Source: Novosphingobium album (ex Liu et al. 2023)
GTDB taxonomy: Bacteria > Pseudomonadota > Alphaproteobacteria > Sphingomonadales > Sphingomonadaceae
Reading direction: 5' to 3'
NCBI RefSeq assembly: GCF_029076845.1
Contig: NZ_JARESE010000015.1
Location: forward strand, 124,001-188,000
Length of the DNA: 64,000 nucleotides
The notes below the pieces were generated by a model, which had not been told where the DNA came from, made no database searches, and saw only the letters and a list, made by a program, of their open reading frames with translations. Made by a program: the position numbers and the translations under genes. Positions 1-8,563 of this stretch are shown piece by piece. Each line of letters starts with the position of its first letter. Position 1 is the stretch's first letter.

Positions 1-629
1 GCCCCGTGCCCGGCTTTGCCGATTTCTGGGTCTATACCGTCCAGTACAACTATGTCGGCCTGCGCGCGAAAGGTCTGGACTTCGAAGTCAGCTACCAGAC
101 GCCGCTGGATCGGATTTCGGAAAACCTGCCTGGCACGCTCAGCATCCGGGGCCTGGCCAACCGCGCGATCGACCGGATCACCGACAACGGCACCCAGGCG
201 CCGACCGACATCGTCGGCCAGAACACCGGCTCGCTGCCGACCTGGAAGTATCGCGTCACGGCCAACTACGTGGTGGATGACTTCACGATGCAGCTTACCG
301 GCCGCGGCTTCAGCGGCGGCGTGTTCAACAACAATTACGTTGAATGCACCTCGGGCTGCCCGGCGTCGACCAGCATCAACCGGACGATCTCGGACAACCA
401 CTTGCCCGGCGCCTTCTATGTCGACGCCTATCTGTCGCACAAGTTCGGGCTGGGCGGTGTGAACGGCGATCTGTACCTGCAGATCAACAACCTGTTCAAC
501 AAGGATCCGGCCCTGGTCGGCGCGGGTCCGTCCGACACGTCGAGCCCCGATCCGGGCACCAACCGCTCGCTCTACGACTATCTGGGCCGCACCTTCAGGA
601 TCGGTCTCCGGTTCGATCTGGGAGGCTGA
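1..629 (+). CDS. TonB-dependent receptor, C-terminal part (5' end outside window)
   Basis: This is the last ~208 residues of an outer-membrane beta-barrel receptor that enters the window already in frame. Alternating hydrophobic/polar strands fill it, with a short Cys-containing extracellular loop (ECTSGCPAS). A typical near-C-terminal receptor segment (YLQINNLFNKDPALVG) is followed by the closing strand RTFRIGLRFDLGG. Receptors of this family import siderophores, oligopeptides or glycans using TonB energy. The substrate cannot be told without the plug. The next gene, on the same strand 111 bp downstream, encodes a secreted zinc carboxypeptidase, so a peptide ligand is possible but only inferred. 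Confidence 0.85.
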   Translation, partial: PVPGFADFWVYTVQYNYVGLRAKGLDFEVSYQTPLDRISENLPGTLSIRGLANRAIDRITDNGTQAPTDIVGQNTGSLPTWKYRVTANYVVDDFTMQLTGRGFSGGVFNNNYVECTSGCPASTSINRTISDNHLPGAFYVDAYLSHKFGLGGVNGDLYLQINNLFNKDPALVGAGPSDTSSPDPGTNRSLYDYLGRTFRIGLRFDLGG

Positions 630-740
630 TCCCCGGATAACGACTGCGAATGAATGAAGTTGAATAAGGGTGTCCCGCCGCGTTGGCGGGACACCTGAAG
701 CTTGCCGGCCACGGTCGTGGCCCACTGAAGGGGAACAGAA

Positions 741-3575
741 ATGCGCGGTTTTCTGCTGACTACCACGATACTTGCCGCCTTTGCGATCACGCCCGCCCAG
801 GCCCAGCTCGCTCCTGCCACCAGCGCGCCCGTCACGGCGCCCGAGGCGATGCTTCCGGCCAAGCCCGGCAGCGATTACTTCCTGGCCAACTACACGCAGA
901 TCTCGGCCTGGCTGCAGAAGATCGCCACCGAGAGCGACCGGATGAAGCTGATCAGCATCGGCAAGACCGCGGAAGGCCGCGAGCAGTACATGGCGATCGT
1001 GTCATCGCCCGAGAACATCAAGAATCTTGAGCATTACCGGCAGATTTCGCAGAAGCTGGCGCTGGCCAAGGGGCTGACCGACGATCAGGCGCACGCGCTG
1101 GCCCGTGAAGGCAAGGCCGTCGTCTGGATCGACGCGGGCCTGCACGCGACCGAAATCGTCAACGCGCAGACCCATATCCAGATCATTCACGAAATGCTGA
1201 CCAAGAATGATCCCGAAACGCTGCGGCTGCTGAACGACGACATCATGCTGTTCGTCTTCGCCAACCCGGACGGTCTGGAACTGGTGGCCAACTGGTACAT
1301 GCGGCCGACCGATCCGCAGAAGCGCAAGACCGATTCGATCCCGGTGCTTTACCAGAAGTATATCGGCCACGACGACAACCGCGACAGCTTTGCCTCCACC
1401 CAGCCCGAAACCACCAACATGAACCGCGCGGGCTATCGCGAATGGTTCCCGCAGATCCTCTACAACCAGCACCAGACCGGCCCTGAAGGCGCGGTGGTGT
1501 TCATCCCGCCGTTCCGCGATCCCTACAACTTCAACAACGAGCCGCTCGTCATCAACCAGACCGATGTCGTCGGCGAGATGATGCACGCGCGCCTGGTCAG
1601 CCAGGGCAAGGGCGGCTCGGTGATGCGTTCGGGCGCGCCGTATTCCACCTGGTTCAACGGCGGCATCCGCACGATCGGCTATTTCCACAACCAGATCGGC
1701 ATCCTGACCGAGATCATCGGCAATCCCACGCCGATGGAGATCCCCCTCGTGCTCGACAAGGCGCTGCCGCGCCAGGACGAGGTGCTGCCGATCGCACCGC
1801 AGAAGTGGCACTTCCAGCAGTCGATCGACTACGTGAAGGAAATGAGCCGCGCGATCCTCGACTACGCGTCGCGCTATCGCGAGGTGGTGCTGTACAATCG
1901 CTACGTCATGGGCCGCAACCAGATCGAGAAGGGCAGCCAGGACAGCTGGGTGATCACGCCCAAGGGGCTGGAAGCCGTGCGCGAAGCGGCCGACAAGATG
2001 GCCGGCGGCGACAAGGGGCCGGAAACCACTGGCCCCACGGTCGTCGGTCGCGGCGCCCGGCCGGTTCCCTCCAGCCTTTACACCAGCGTGCTGCAGGACC
2101 CGGCGAAGCGTATGCCGCGCGCCTATATCCTGCCGGCCGACAGCCAGCCGGACATGCCCACCACGGTCAAGTTCCTGAACGCCCTGATCAAGACCGGCGT
2201 CGAGGTGGAACGCGCACCGGCGCCGTTCAGCTTCGGCGGGAAATCCTATCCGGCGGGCTCCTTCGTGGTACGCACCGACCAGGCGTTCCGTCCGCACGTG
2301 CTCGACATGTTCGAGCCGCAGGACCACCCGCACGATTTCTCCTATCCGGGCGGCCCGCCGATCAAGCCTTATGACATCACCGGCTACACCCTCGCGCTTC
2401 AGATGAACGTGAAGTTCGACCGGATGCTCGACGGCGCGCCCCAGCCGTTCCCGCAAGTGTCCGACGTGATGGACGCGCCTCCCGCGGGCCGCGTGATCGG
2501 TGACGGATCGGCCGGCTATGTCGTCAGCCACGCGACCAACAACAGCTTCATCCTGTCGAACCGTCTGCTGAAGGCCGGGCTGCCGGTGTTCTGGCTGAAG
2601 GACCAGGCCAGCGTCGGCGACCAGACGATGGCGCCGGGCGCGCTGTGGATTCCGGCATCGGCCAAGGCGCAGGCGATCGTCGCGCAAAGCGTCGGCCCGC
2701 TCGGCATCGATGCCTATGCGGTGGGGGCGAAGCCGGCCGGCGACACGATGGCGGTCAAGCCGGTCCGCATCGGCCTGGTCGATCTCTACGGCGGCTCGAT
2801 GGCGTCGGGCTGGACGCGCTGGATCTTCGAGAATTTCGAGTTCCCCTATACGCTCGTGTTCCCGCAGGAGCTGGACAAGGGCGGGCTCGAAAAGAAGTAC
2901 GACGTGCTGGTCTTCCAGAGCGACGTGCTGGGCCGCGAAGGCGGTGGCCGCGGGCAGCCGGCCGCGGCGGACATCCCGGCCGAGTTCCGCGCGCGCCTGG
3001 GCACGATCACCAAGGACAAGAGCTATCCGCAGATCGCCGCTTTCGCCAAGGCGGGCGGCACCGTGATCGCGGTCGGCAATGCCGCGCAGCTGGGCGTCGA
3101 TCTGGGCCTGCCGGTCACGAACGTGCTCAACCCCACCGGCCCCGACGGCAAGGCGACGCCGCTGCCTTCGACCAAGTTCTACGTGCCCGGCTCGATCCTT
3201 ACCACGCGGGTCAATCCGAGCGATCCGCTCGCTTATGGCGTGCCGGAAACGGTGAACATCTTCTACAACAACAACCCGGTCTTCTCCGGCGCGGGCGATA
3301 GCCCCGCGGTGCGCAAGGTCGGCGGGTTCTACAATGACGATCCGCTGGTTTCGGGCTGGGCCTGGGGCCAGAAGCTGCTGAATGGCAAGGCGACGATCGT
3401 CGATGCCTCGCTCGGCAAGGGCCACGTCCTGCTGCTCGCCCCGGAAGTGACGCAGCGCGGCCAGCCTTATCCGACGTTCAAGTTCCTGTTCAACGGGCTC
3501 TTCTACGGGCCCAGCATGAAAGGACAGACCGCGGCCCTGACGACTGGCGCCACTGCCCCACAACGCGCCGAGTAA
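741..3575 (+). CDS. Secreted M14-family zinc carboxypeptidase
   Basis: A 944-residue exported metallopeptidase. Residues 1-22 form a signal peptide ending AQA. The M14 catalytic domain follows: zinc ligands H135 and E138 in GLHATE, third ligand H244 in YNQHQTG, and the general-base glutamate E324 in ILTEIIG. A conserved NPDG lies near 176-179. The long C-terminal half (about 400-940) has a gatase/Rossmann-like look (VGLVDLYGG..., IVDASLGKGHVLLLAPE) seen in large M14 enzymes of Bacteroidetes and sphingomonads. A ribosome site GAAGGGG precedes the ATG. The neighbouring TonB receptor suggests a peptide-scavenging pair. The family call is firm; the substrate is unknown. Confidence 0.88.
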   Translation: MRGFLLTTTILAAFAITPAQAQLAPATSAPVTAPEAMLPAKPGSDYFLANYTQISAWLQKIATESDRMKLISIGKTAEGREQYMAIVSSPENIKNLEHYRQISQKLALAKGLTDDQAHALAREGKAVVWIDAGLHATEIVNAQTHIQIIHEMLTKNDPETLRLLNDDIMLFVFANPDGLELVANWYMRPTDPQKRKTDSIPVLYQKYIGHDDNRDSFASTQPETTNMNRAGYREWFPQILYNQHQTGPEGAVVFIPPFRDPYNFNNEPLVINQTDVVGEMMHARLVSQGKGGSVMRSGAPYSTWFNGGIRTIGYFHNQIGILTEIIGNPTPMEIPLVLDKALPRQDEVLPIAPQKWHFQQSIDYVKEMSRAILDYASRYREVVLYNRYVMGRNQIEKGSQDSWVITPKGLEAVREAADKMAGGDKGPETTGPTVVGRGARPVPSSLYTSVLQDPAKRMPRAYILPADSQPDMPTTVKFLNALIKTGVEVERAPAPFSFGGKSYPAGSFVVRTDQAFRPHVLDMFEPQDHPHDFSYPGGPPIKPYDITGYTLALQMNVKFDRMLDGAPQPFPQVSDVMDAPPAGRVIGDGSAGYVVSHATNNSFILSNRLLKAGLPVFWLKDQASVGDQTMAPGALWIPASAKAQAIVAQSVGPLGIDAYAVGAKPAGDTMAVKPVRIGLVDLYGGSMASGWTRWIFENFEFPYTLVFPQELDKGGLEKKYDVLVFQSDVLGREGGGRGQPAAADIPAEFRARLGTITKDKSYPQIAAFAKAGGTVIAVGNAAQLGVDLGLPVTNVLNPTGPDGKATPLPSTKFYVPGSILTTRVNPSDPLAYGVPETVNIFYNNNPVFSGAGDSPAVRKVGGFYNDDPLVSGWAWGQKLLNGKATIVDASLGKGHVLLLAPEVTQRGQPYPTFKFLFNGLFYGPSMKGQTAALTTGATAPQRAE

Positions 3576-3580
3576 GGGCC

Positions 3581-3615
3581 GGGGAGGGAGCGGTCGGACG
3601 AGCCGCTCCCTCCCC
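3581..3615. terminator. Perfect 13-bp hairpin between convergent genes
   Basis: Arms 3581-3593 (GGGGAGGGAGCGG) and 3603-3615 are exact inverted complements with a 9-nt loop. The hairpin starts six bases after the peptidase stop and faces the convergent hydrolase gene, so it probably works as a bidirectional terminator. There is no clear U-tract on either side. Confidence 0.55.
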
Positions 3616-3687
3616 CCACCGCGTTTCCCCGCCGGTGTCGGCGGGGGCGCGGCTCACATCCCCGTTCCGCATAGCGATCTTCGCCGG

Positions 3688-4518
3688 TCAGCCCTCGATG
3701 AAGGCAAGCAGATCGGGATTGATCACCTCGGGATGCGTGGTGCACATTCCGTGCGGCAGACCCTGATAGGTCTTGAGCGTGCCGTTCTTGAGCAGCCGCG
3801 CCGATAGCGGCGCCGAATCGGCGTAAGGCACGATCTGGTCGTCATCGCCATGCATGACCAGGGTAGGGACCGCGATCGCTTTCAGGTCATCGGTGAAGTC
3901 CGTTTCGGAAAAGGCCTTGATGCAGTCGTAATGCGGCTTGGCGCCGCCCATCATGCCTTGCCGCCACCAGTTCTCGATCACGCCCTGGCTGACTTGCGCC
4001 CCCGGCCGGTTATAGCCGTAGAATGGCCCGGAAGGGACATCGCGGAAGAACTGCGCCCGGTTGGCGACCAGCGCGGCGCGAAAGCCGTCGAACACCGCGA
4101 TCGGCAGGCCGCCGGGATTCGCATCGGACTGGACCATGATCGGCGGCACCGCGCCGATCAGCACCGCCTTGGCGACGCGTCCCGGTTTCGCGCGCGCGAC
4201 ATAGCGCGCCACTTCGCCGCCGCCGGTCGAATGGCCGATGTGGACGGCATCCTTCAGGTCGAGCCGGTCGGTCAGCGTCGCGACGTCGGCGGCGTAAGTG
4301 TCCATCTCGTTGCCCGTCCAGGTCTGGGTCGAGCGGCCGTGCCCGCGCCGGTCATGCGCGATCACGCGATAGCCGTGCAGCAGGAAGAACATCATCTGGT
4401 TGTCCCAGTCGTCGCCCGTAAGCGGCCAGCCGTGATGGAACACGATCGGCCGGGCGTCGCTGGGCCCCCAGTCCTTGTAATAGATCTCGGTGCCGTCATT
4501 CGTCGTGATCGTGGGCAT
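3688..4518 (-). CDS. Alpha/beta hydrolase (non-heme haloperoxidase/esterase type)
   Basis: A 276-residue single-domain serine hydrolase, the usual length for the cofactor-free chloroperoxidase/arylesterase group. An oxyanion-hole element HHGWPL lies at 28-33. The nucleophile elbow GHSTGG puts Ser97 as the catalytic serine. The acid is in GDDDQIVPY (224-232) and the histidine is His256 in LPHG. No signal peptide is seen, so it is cytoplasmic. Enzymes of this group hydrolyse small esters and can perform perhydrolysis; the natural substrate is not predictable. It stands alone, convergent with the peptidase gene. Confidence 0.85.
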   Translation of the reverse strand: MPTITTNDGTEIYYKDWGPSDARPIVFHHGWPLTGDDWDNQMMFFLLHGYRVIAHDRRGHGRSTQTWTGNEMDTYAADVATLTDRLDLKDAVHIGHSTGGGEVARYVARAKPGRVAKAVLIGAVPPIMVQSDANPGGLPIAVFDGFRAALVANRAQFFRDVPSGPFYGYNRPGAQVSQGVIENWWRQGMMGGAKPHYDCIKAFSETDFTDDLKAIAVPTLVMHGDDDQIVPYADSAPLSARLLKNGTLKTYQGLPHGMCTTHPEVINPDLLAFIEG

Positions 4519-4765
4519 GTCACTGCATCCTTTGGTTGCGCAGGGTGGGGGGCGTGAAAAGGCGAGGGCGGATCACCGCTGGCGCGGCATGCCGGGTGGC
4601 GGACACCGAGCGGCGGAACCGAGTGGCGGGCAAGGGGAAAGCCGCGATCATGGCAGGGCTCCGTGCAGCGGGTCGGGGAAAGCCGCAAGACCGGCCCATC
4701 ATAGCGGCTTTCGCCATGGCCCGCAGCCACGATGTTCGAGCGGTGGTGGGGCGCCGAACCGGCGT

Positions 4766-5635
4766 TTACAGCGAGGCCTGAAACGCGGCCGTGGCGCGGC
4801 TGGGCCGGCGGGCGCGATGCAGCAGCATTGTGAACTCGCGCGGGGGCAGCGGCCATTCCAGCGGGCGGATCAGCCCGACGCCGACGCGCGCGGCGGCGGC
4901 CAGCTCCGACACGGCGGTGACGAGTTGGCTGCCCTCGACCGCTTCCAGCGCCGCGCCGTTTGACGGCAGTTCCAGCAGGATCTGGAGATGCTCGATCGCC
5001 AGGCCGGATTCGACCAGCCCGGCCGTGACATGGTCGCGCGTGCCCGATCCCGGCTCGCGCATGACCCATTGCGCCGCTTCCAGGTCCACGCGCGTCAGCG
5101 GCCGGCCGGCCAGCGGGTGATCGTGGGCGGCATAAAGCCCGATCCGATCGTGGTCGACCACTTGCCGGGACAGGAGCGCCTCGTCCACCTCGCCCTCGAC
5201 GAAGCCGATGTCCGCTTCGCCTTGCAGCACGCGCGCGGCACTTTGCGCGGTGTTGCCGACAAACAGGTGCAGCCTGACATGCGGCGCGGTCGCGGCGAAG
5301 CGCGCCATGCGGCGCGGCAGCCAGTATGTCGCCACCGTCTGGCTGGCGGCGATCCGCACTTCGCCGCGCATCAGGCCGCCCAGCTCATCGAGCACCCGGC
5401 AGGCTTCGTCCGCCCGGGCCAGCACGGTGCGCGCTTCGGGCAGGAACAGGCGTCCGGCCTCGGTCAGTTCCAGCCGCCGGCCGACCCGGTCGAACAGATG
5501 CGTGGCATGGCGCTGCTCCAGCGCGGCGATCGCCGCGCTGACCGCCGGCTGGGACAAGTGCAGCCGCTCGGCCGCGCGTGTCATGCTCAGCGTTTGGGCG
5601 ACCATCGCGAAGATGCGCAGCTGTTCGAGCGTCAT
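4766..5635 (-). CDS. LysR-family transcriptional regulator (YeiE-like)
   Basis: A 289-residue LysR regulator. The N-terminal winged helix (1-60) carries the canonical recognition helix SMTRAAERLHLSQPAVS; the rest is a periplasmic-binding-protein-like effector domain (about 88-289). It is transcribed divergently from a YeiH-type exporter with a 74-bp AT-rich spacer. This mirrors the yeiE-yeiH arrangement of enterobacteria, where the regulator is linked to sulfite. With sorAB-like genes further downstream it is a good candidate sulfite-responsive activator of 5.7-8.5 kb. The family is certain; the ligand is inferred. Confidence 0.87.
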   Translation of the reverse strand: MTLEQLRIFAMVAQTLSMTRAAERLHLSQPAVSAAIAALEQRHATHLFDRVGRRLELTEAGRLFLPEARTVLARADEACRVLDELGGLMRGEVRIAASQTVATYWLPRRMARFAATAPHVRLHLFVGNTAQSAARVLQGEADIGFVEGEVDEALLSRQVVDHDRIGLYAAHDHPLAGRPLTRVDLEAAQWVMREPGSGTRDHVTAGLVESGLAIEHLQILLELPSNGAALEAVEGSQLVTAVSELAAAARVGVGLIRPLEWPLPPREFTMLLHRARRPSRATAAFQASL

Positions 5636-5640
5636 ACCAT

Positions 5641-5682
5641 AGATATTCCTTATTCTATCTCCAAAATCAATCGATTGGATTT
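5641..5682. promoter_or_regulatory. Candidate LysR operator region
   Basis: The 74-bp spacer between the divergent lysR and exporter genes is unusually AT-rich and holds two dyads. AGATA-N10-TATCT (5641-5660) matches the spacing of LysR-type boxes. An imperfect 20-bp palindrome centred on ATCGAT (5663-5682) has 8 of 10 base pairs matching. Either could be the recognition or activation half-site for the adjacent regulator. This rests on pattern only. Confidence 0.4.
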
Positions 5683-5709
5683 CTGTGATGGAAAGCTGAA
5701 GTTGAAGCG

Positions 5710-6768
5710 ATGAAAGCTCAGCTTGCCTCTCCGTCGTTGCTTCCCGACAGGCTGCTGCCGCGCTCGCTGGTTCCCGGTCTGGCGCTCAGCGGGGCTGTCG
5801 CGGCGGCGGCGCTTGTGCTGGAGCGGCTGGAGATCGCGCTGGTGGGCAAGCCCTGGCTGGAAGCGCTGGTCATCGCCATCCTGCTGGGGGCGATCATCCG
5901 CACGGTGCGGGCACCGTCGCGCGCCTTTGCCCCCGGCATCCATTGCGCGGCCAAGACCATGCTGGAACTGGCGGTGGCGATGATGGGCGCGACGATCAGC
6001 TTCGGCGCGATCGCGGCGGCCGGGTTGCCCCTGATTGCCTCGATCGTCGCCACCGTGATCGGGGCGATCATCGCCAGCTTCCTGATCGGGCGCATGGTCG
6101 GGTTGCCGGGCAAGATGGCGCTGCTGGTGGCCTGCGGCAACGCGATCTGCGGCAATTCGGCGATCGCGGCCGTCGCGCCGGTGATCGATGCCAAAAGCGA
6201 TGACGTGGCGACCTCGATCGCCTTCACCGCCGTGCTCGGCATCGTCGTGGTCATCGCGCTTCCCTTCGTCGCCTATGCCTTGCACCTGACGCCGCTGGCG
6301 GGCGGCATCCTGGCGGGGCTGACGGTCTATGCCGTGCCGCAAGTCATCGCCGCGGCCGGCCCGCTGGGCGCCACGGCGGTGCAGGCGGGCACGCTGGTCA
6401 AGCTGGTGCGCGTGCTGATGCTGGGGCCGCTCGTCACTGGCCTGTCGCTGCTGCGCGCGCGGCACCGGGCCAGCGAGCAGCCCACGGCCGCGCATCATTC
6501 GATCCTGCGCTTGATGCCACCATTCATCCTGGCCTTCCTGGCGTTGGCGGCGGTCAATTCGCTCGGGCTGCTGCCCCGCATGGTGGCCGCGCCGGCGCAT
6601 GTCCTGAGCGGGCTGTTGACAGTGCTGGCGATGGCGGGTCTTGGTCTGGGCGTTGATCTGCGCAGCGTTTCGGCCGCCGGGCCGCGCGTGGTGTTCGTCG
6701 TCACGGCTTCGCTGGCCATCCTGGGCGCGATGGCGCTGGCGACGCTGCGGATGATGGGCCTGGCCTGA
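5710..6768 (+). CDS. YeiH/UPF0324-family membrane transporter (putative sulfite/sulfate exporter)
   Basis: A 352-residue integral membrane protein with about ten hydrophobic segments. It contains the family's diagnostic motif CGNAICGNSAIAA in the middle, so the YeiH/Cons_hypoth698 family call is secure. The family is annotated as putative sulfate exporters and is often regulated by a divergent YeiE-like LysR protein, as here. The next two genes on the same strand encode a sulfite-oxidising enzyme and its cytochrome, which supports export of sulfite or sulfate as the role. Transport has not been shown from sequence alone. Confidence 0.85.
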   Translation: MKAQLASPSLLPDRLLPRSLVPGLALSGAVAAAALVLERLEIALVGKPWLEALVIAILLGAIIRTVRAPSRAFAPGIHCAAKTMLELAVAMMGATISFGAIAAAGLPLIASIVATVIGAIIASFLIGRMVGLPGKMALLVACGNAICGNSAIAAVAPVIDAKSDDVATSIAFTAVLGIVVVIALPFVAYALHLTPLAGGILAGLTVYAVPQVIAAAGPLGATAVQAGTLVKLVRVLMLGPLVTGLSLLRARHRASEQPTAAHHSILRLMPPFILAFLALAAVNSLGLLPRMVAAPAHVLSGLLTVLAMAGLGLGVDLRSVSAAGPRVVFVVTASLAILGAMALATLRMMGLA

Positions 6769-6869
6769 CGCCGCGTCCGCTCCATCGGCGGGCCGCGCGC
6801 GGCCGGGCCGGAAAACGGGGCGAAGACCGGCGGCACGGAAAGACGAGCGATACGGGGACCGAGACGACG

Positions 6870-8108
6870 ATGGACTATCTGGACGAACGGGCCGCGCTGG
6901 CCGTCAGTCGCCGGCGGTTGCTGAAGGCCGCCGCGGTGGGCGCGGGCGCGCTGGCCACGCCGGTGCTGGCGCAGGCGCTGGCCGACTTGCGCTTGCCCGG
7001 CGGCCCTTCCCGGCGGCCACTGGCGTCGGGCTTTCCCGGCAAGGGGGAGATGATCGTGCAGCGGGTGCGCCCGCCCTTGCTGGAAACGCCGTTCAGCGTG
7101 TTCGATCGCGACGTGTTCACGCCGGCCGACCAGTTCTTCGTGCGCTGGCACTGGGCCGACATGCCCACCTCGATCGATGTCGAAAGCTTCCGCCTGACCG
7201 TGCGCGGCGCGGTGCGGCAGCCGATCTCGATCAGCCTGGCGCAGTTGCTGCACATGCCGCGTGTCGAGATCGCGGCGGTCAACCAATGCTCGGGCAATTC
7301 GCGCGGACTGTTCCAGCCGCGCGTGCCCGGCGCGCAATGGGCGCACGGCGCGATGGGCAATGCCCGCTGGCTTGGCGTCAGCCTGCGCCATGTCCTCGAT
7401 CTGGCCGGGGTGCGGGGCGATGCGGTGGCGGTCCGTTTCGGCGGGCTCGATCAGCCGCTGGTCGCCGGAGCGCCGGATTTCGAGAAATCGCTGGTCATCG
7501 AACATGCCCGCGATGGCGAGGTGATGCTGGCCTTCGCCATGAACGGGGAGCAGTTGCCGATGCTGAACGGCTTTCCGCTGCGGCTGGTGGTGCCGGGCTG
7601 GTATTCGACTTATTGGGTCAAGATGCTGAACGATATCGAGGTGCTGGCCGCGCCTGACGACCGGTACTGGATGGAGAAAGCCTACAAGATCCCCACCACC
7701 CCCGGCGCGAACGTGGTGCCCGGCGCCAAGGGTTTTCCCACCGTGCCGATCGGCGCGATGGTGCCGCGCAGCTGGGTGACGAGCCTGGGCGAAGGCCAGG
7801 AAATCGCGTTCGAGCCGTCGATCCCGCTGGGCGGCATCGCGATGGGCGGTGATCATGGCGTGGCGCGCGTTGATGTCTCCAGCGATGGCGGGCACTCTTG
7901 GCGGCCGGCCACGCTGGGGCCCGATCACGGCAAGTACAGCTTCCGCCGCTGGGATGCGCGGGTGCCGCTGGCCCGGCCGGGGCGGATCCGGCTGATGGCG
8001 CGATGCACCAGCACCGCGGGCGTGACGCAGCCGATGGCGCCGGTGTGGAACCCCAGCGGCTTCATGCGCGCCAATGTCGAAGTCACCACCATCCTGGCGA
8101 CGCGGTGA
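6870..8108 (+). CDS. Tat-exported molybdopterin oxidoreductase, sulfite dehydrogenase (SorA-like)
   Basis: A 412-residue protein with a twin-arginine signal (SRRRLLKAA at 13-21, cleavage near LAQA) and a sulfite-oxidase fold. The Mo-ligating cysteine is Cys140 in VNQCSGNSRG. A molybdopterin-binding core (about 60-270) is followed by a C-terminal Ig-like dimerisation domain (VDVSSDGGHSW). Family members oxidise sulfite to sulfate in the periplasm and pass electrons to cytochrome c. The cytochrome gene overlaps this stop codon (TGATG), so the two are translationally coupled, as in sorAB. SoxC-like paralogues are the main alternative, but no other sox gene is present. Confidence 0.85.
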   Translation: MDYLDERAALAVSRRRLLKAAAVGAGALATPVLAQALADLRLPGGPSRRPLASGFPGKGEMIVQRVRPPLLETPFSVFDRDVFTPADQFFVRWHWADMPTSIDVESFRLTVRGAVRQPISISLAQLLHMPRVEIAAVNQCSGNSRGLFQPRVPGAQWAHGAMGNARWLGVSLRHVLDLAGVRGDAVAVRFGGLDQPLVAGAPDFEKSLVIEHARDGEVMLAFAMNGEQLPMLNGFPLRLVVPGWYSTYWVKMLNDIEVLAAPDDRYWMEKAYKIPTTPGANVVPGAKGFPTVPIGAMVPRSWVTSLGEGQEIAFEPSIPLGGIAMGGDHGVARVDVSSDGGHSWRPATLGPDHGKYSFRRWDARVPLARPGRIRLMARCTSTAGVTQPMAPVWNPSGFMRANVEVTTILATR

Positions 8109-8521
8109 TGGCGGGTCGGACGCAGGGCTTCGCGCCGCTCGCCGCCGGGCTGATCGGCATTGCCGCATTCGTGCTGATCGTGGTCGGGCCACCCGGATCG
8201 CGCAAGCCCGCGCCGCCCCCGCCCGTGTCCGCAGGCCCGCCGCCCAGCAGCGTCAGCGCCAACGGTTTCACGCTGACTTCGGCGACGATGGACTTGCCGG
8301 CGGACGATGCGACTTATCCCGACGGGCCGAATGCCGATCTGGTGAACGCCCGCTGCTCGGCCTGCCATTCGCCCAGCATGGTGCTGACGCAGCCAGCGTT
8401 CCCGGCCGAAAAGTGGCAGGAGATCGTGCTGAAGATGCGCGATGTCTATCACGCGCCGATCGCCGAGCAGGATATTGCGCCGATCACCCAGTATCTTGCG
8501 GCGCGGCCCGTGGCCGACTGA
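8108..8521 (+). CDS. Single-heme cytochrome c, electron acceptor of the sulfite dehydrogenase (SorB-like)
   Basis: A 137-residue protein whose ATG overlaps the preceding stop. A hydrophobic segment at 8-27 is a signal or membrane anchor. A Pro-rich linker (30-48) leads to a c-type heme domain with CSACH at 83-87 and a likely axial Met at position 110. It matches the layout of SorB subunits, which accept electrons from SorA. The start is fixed by the overlap with sorA. Confidence 0.83.
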   Translation: MAGRTQGFAPLAAGLIGIAAFVLIVVGPPGSRKPAPPPPVSAGPPPSSVSANGFTLTSATMDLPADDATYPDGPNADLVNARCSACHSPSMVLTQPAFPAEKWQEIVLKMRDVYHAPIAEQDIAPITQYLAARPVAD

Positions 8522-8522
8522 T

Positions 8523-8556
8523 CGGAGCCGGCGGCGGGGCGCCGCCACCGGCTCCG
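8523..8556. terminator. Hairpin between convergent sorB-like and phoD-like genes
   Basis: Arms 8523-8536 and 8543-8556 (CGGAGCCGG... / ...CCGGCTCCG) pair with one mismatch. The hairpin lies directly after the cytochrome stop and just before the stop of the convergent phosphatase gene, so it probably terminates both transcripts. Confidence 0.5.
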
Positions 8557-8563
8557 TCGGCCG

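Noticed and set aside
1002..3563. 853-codon open frame opposite the M14 peptidase
   Set aside because: It lies fully antisense to a gene with clear catalytic motifs; its Arg/His/Asp-rich composition is the usual high-GC mirror artefact.
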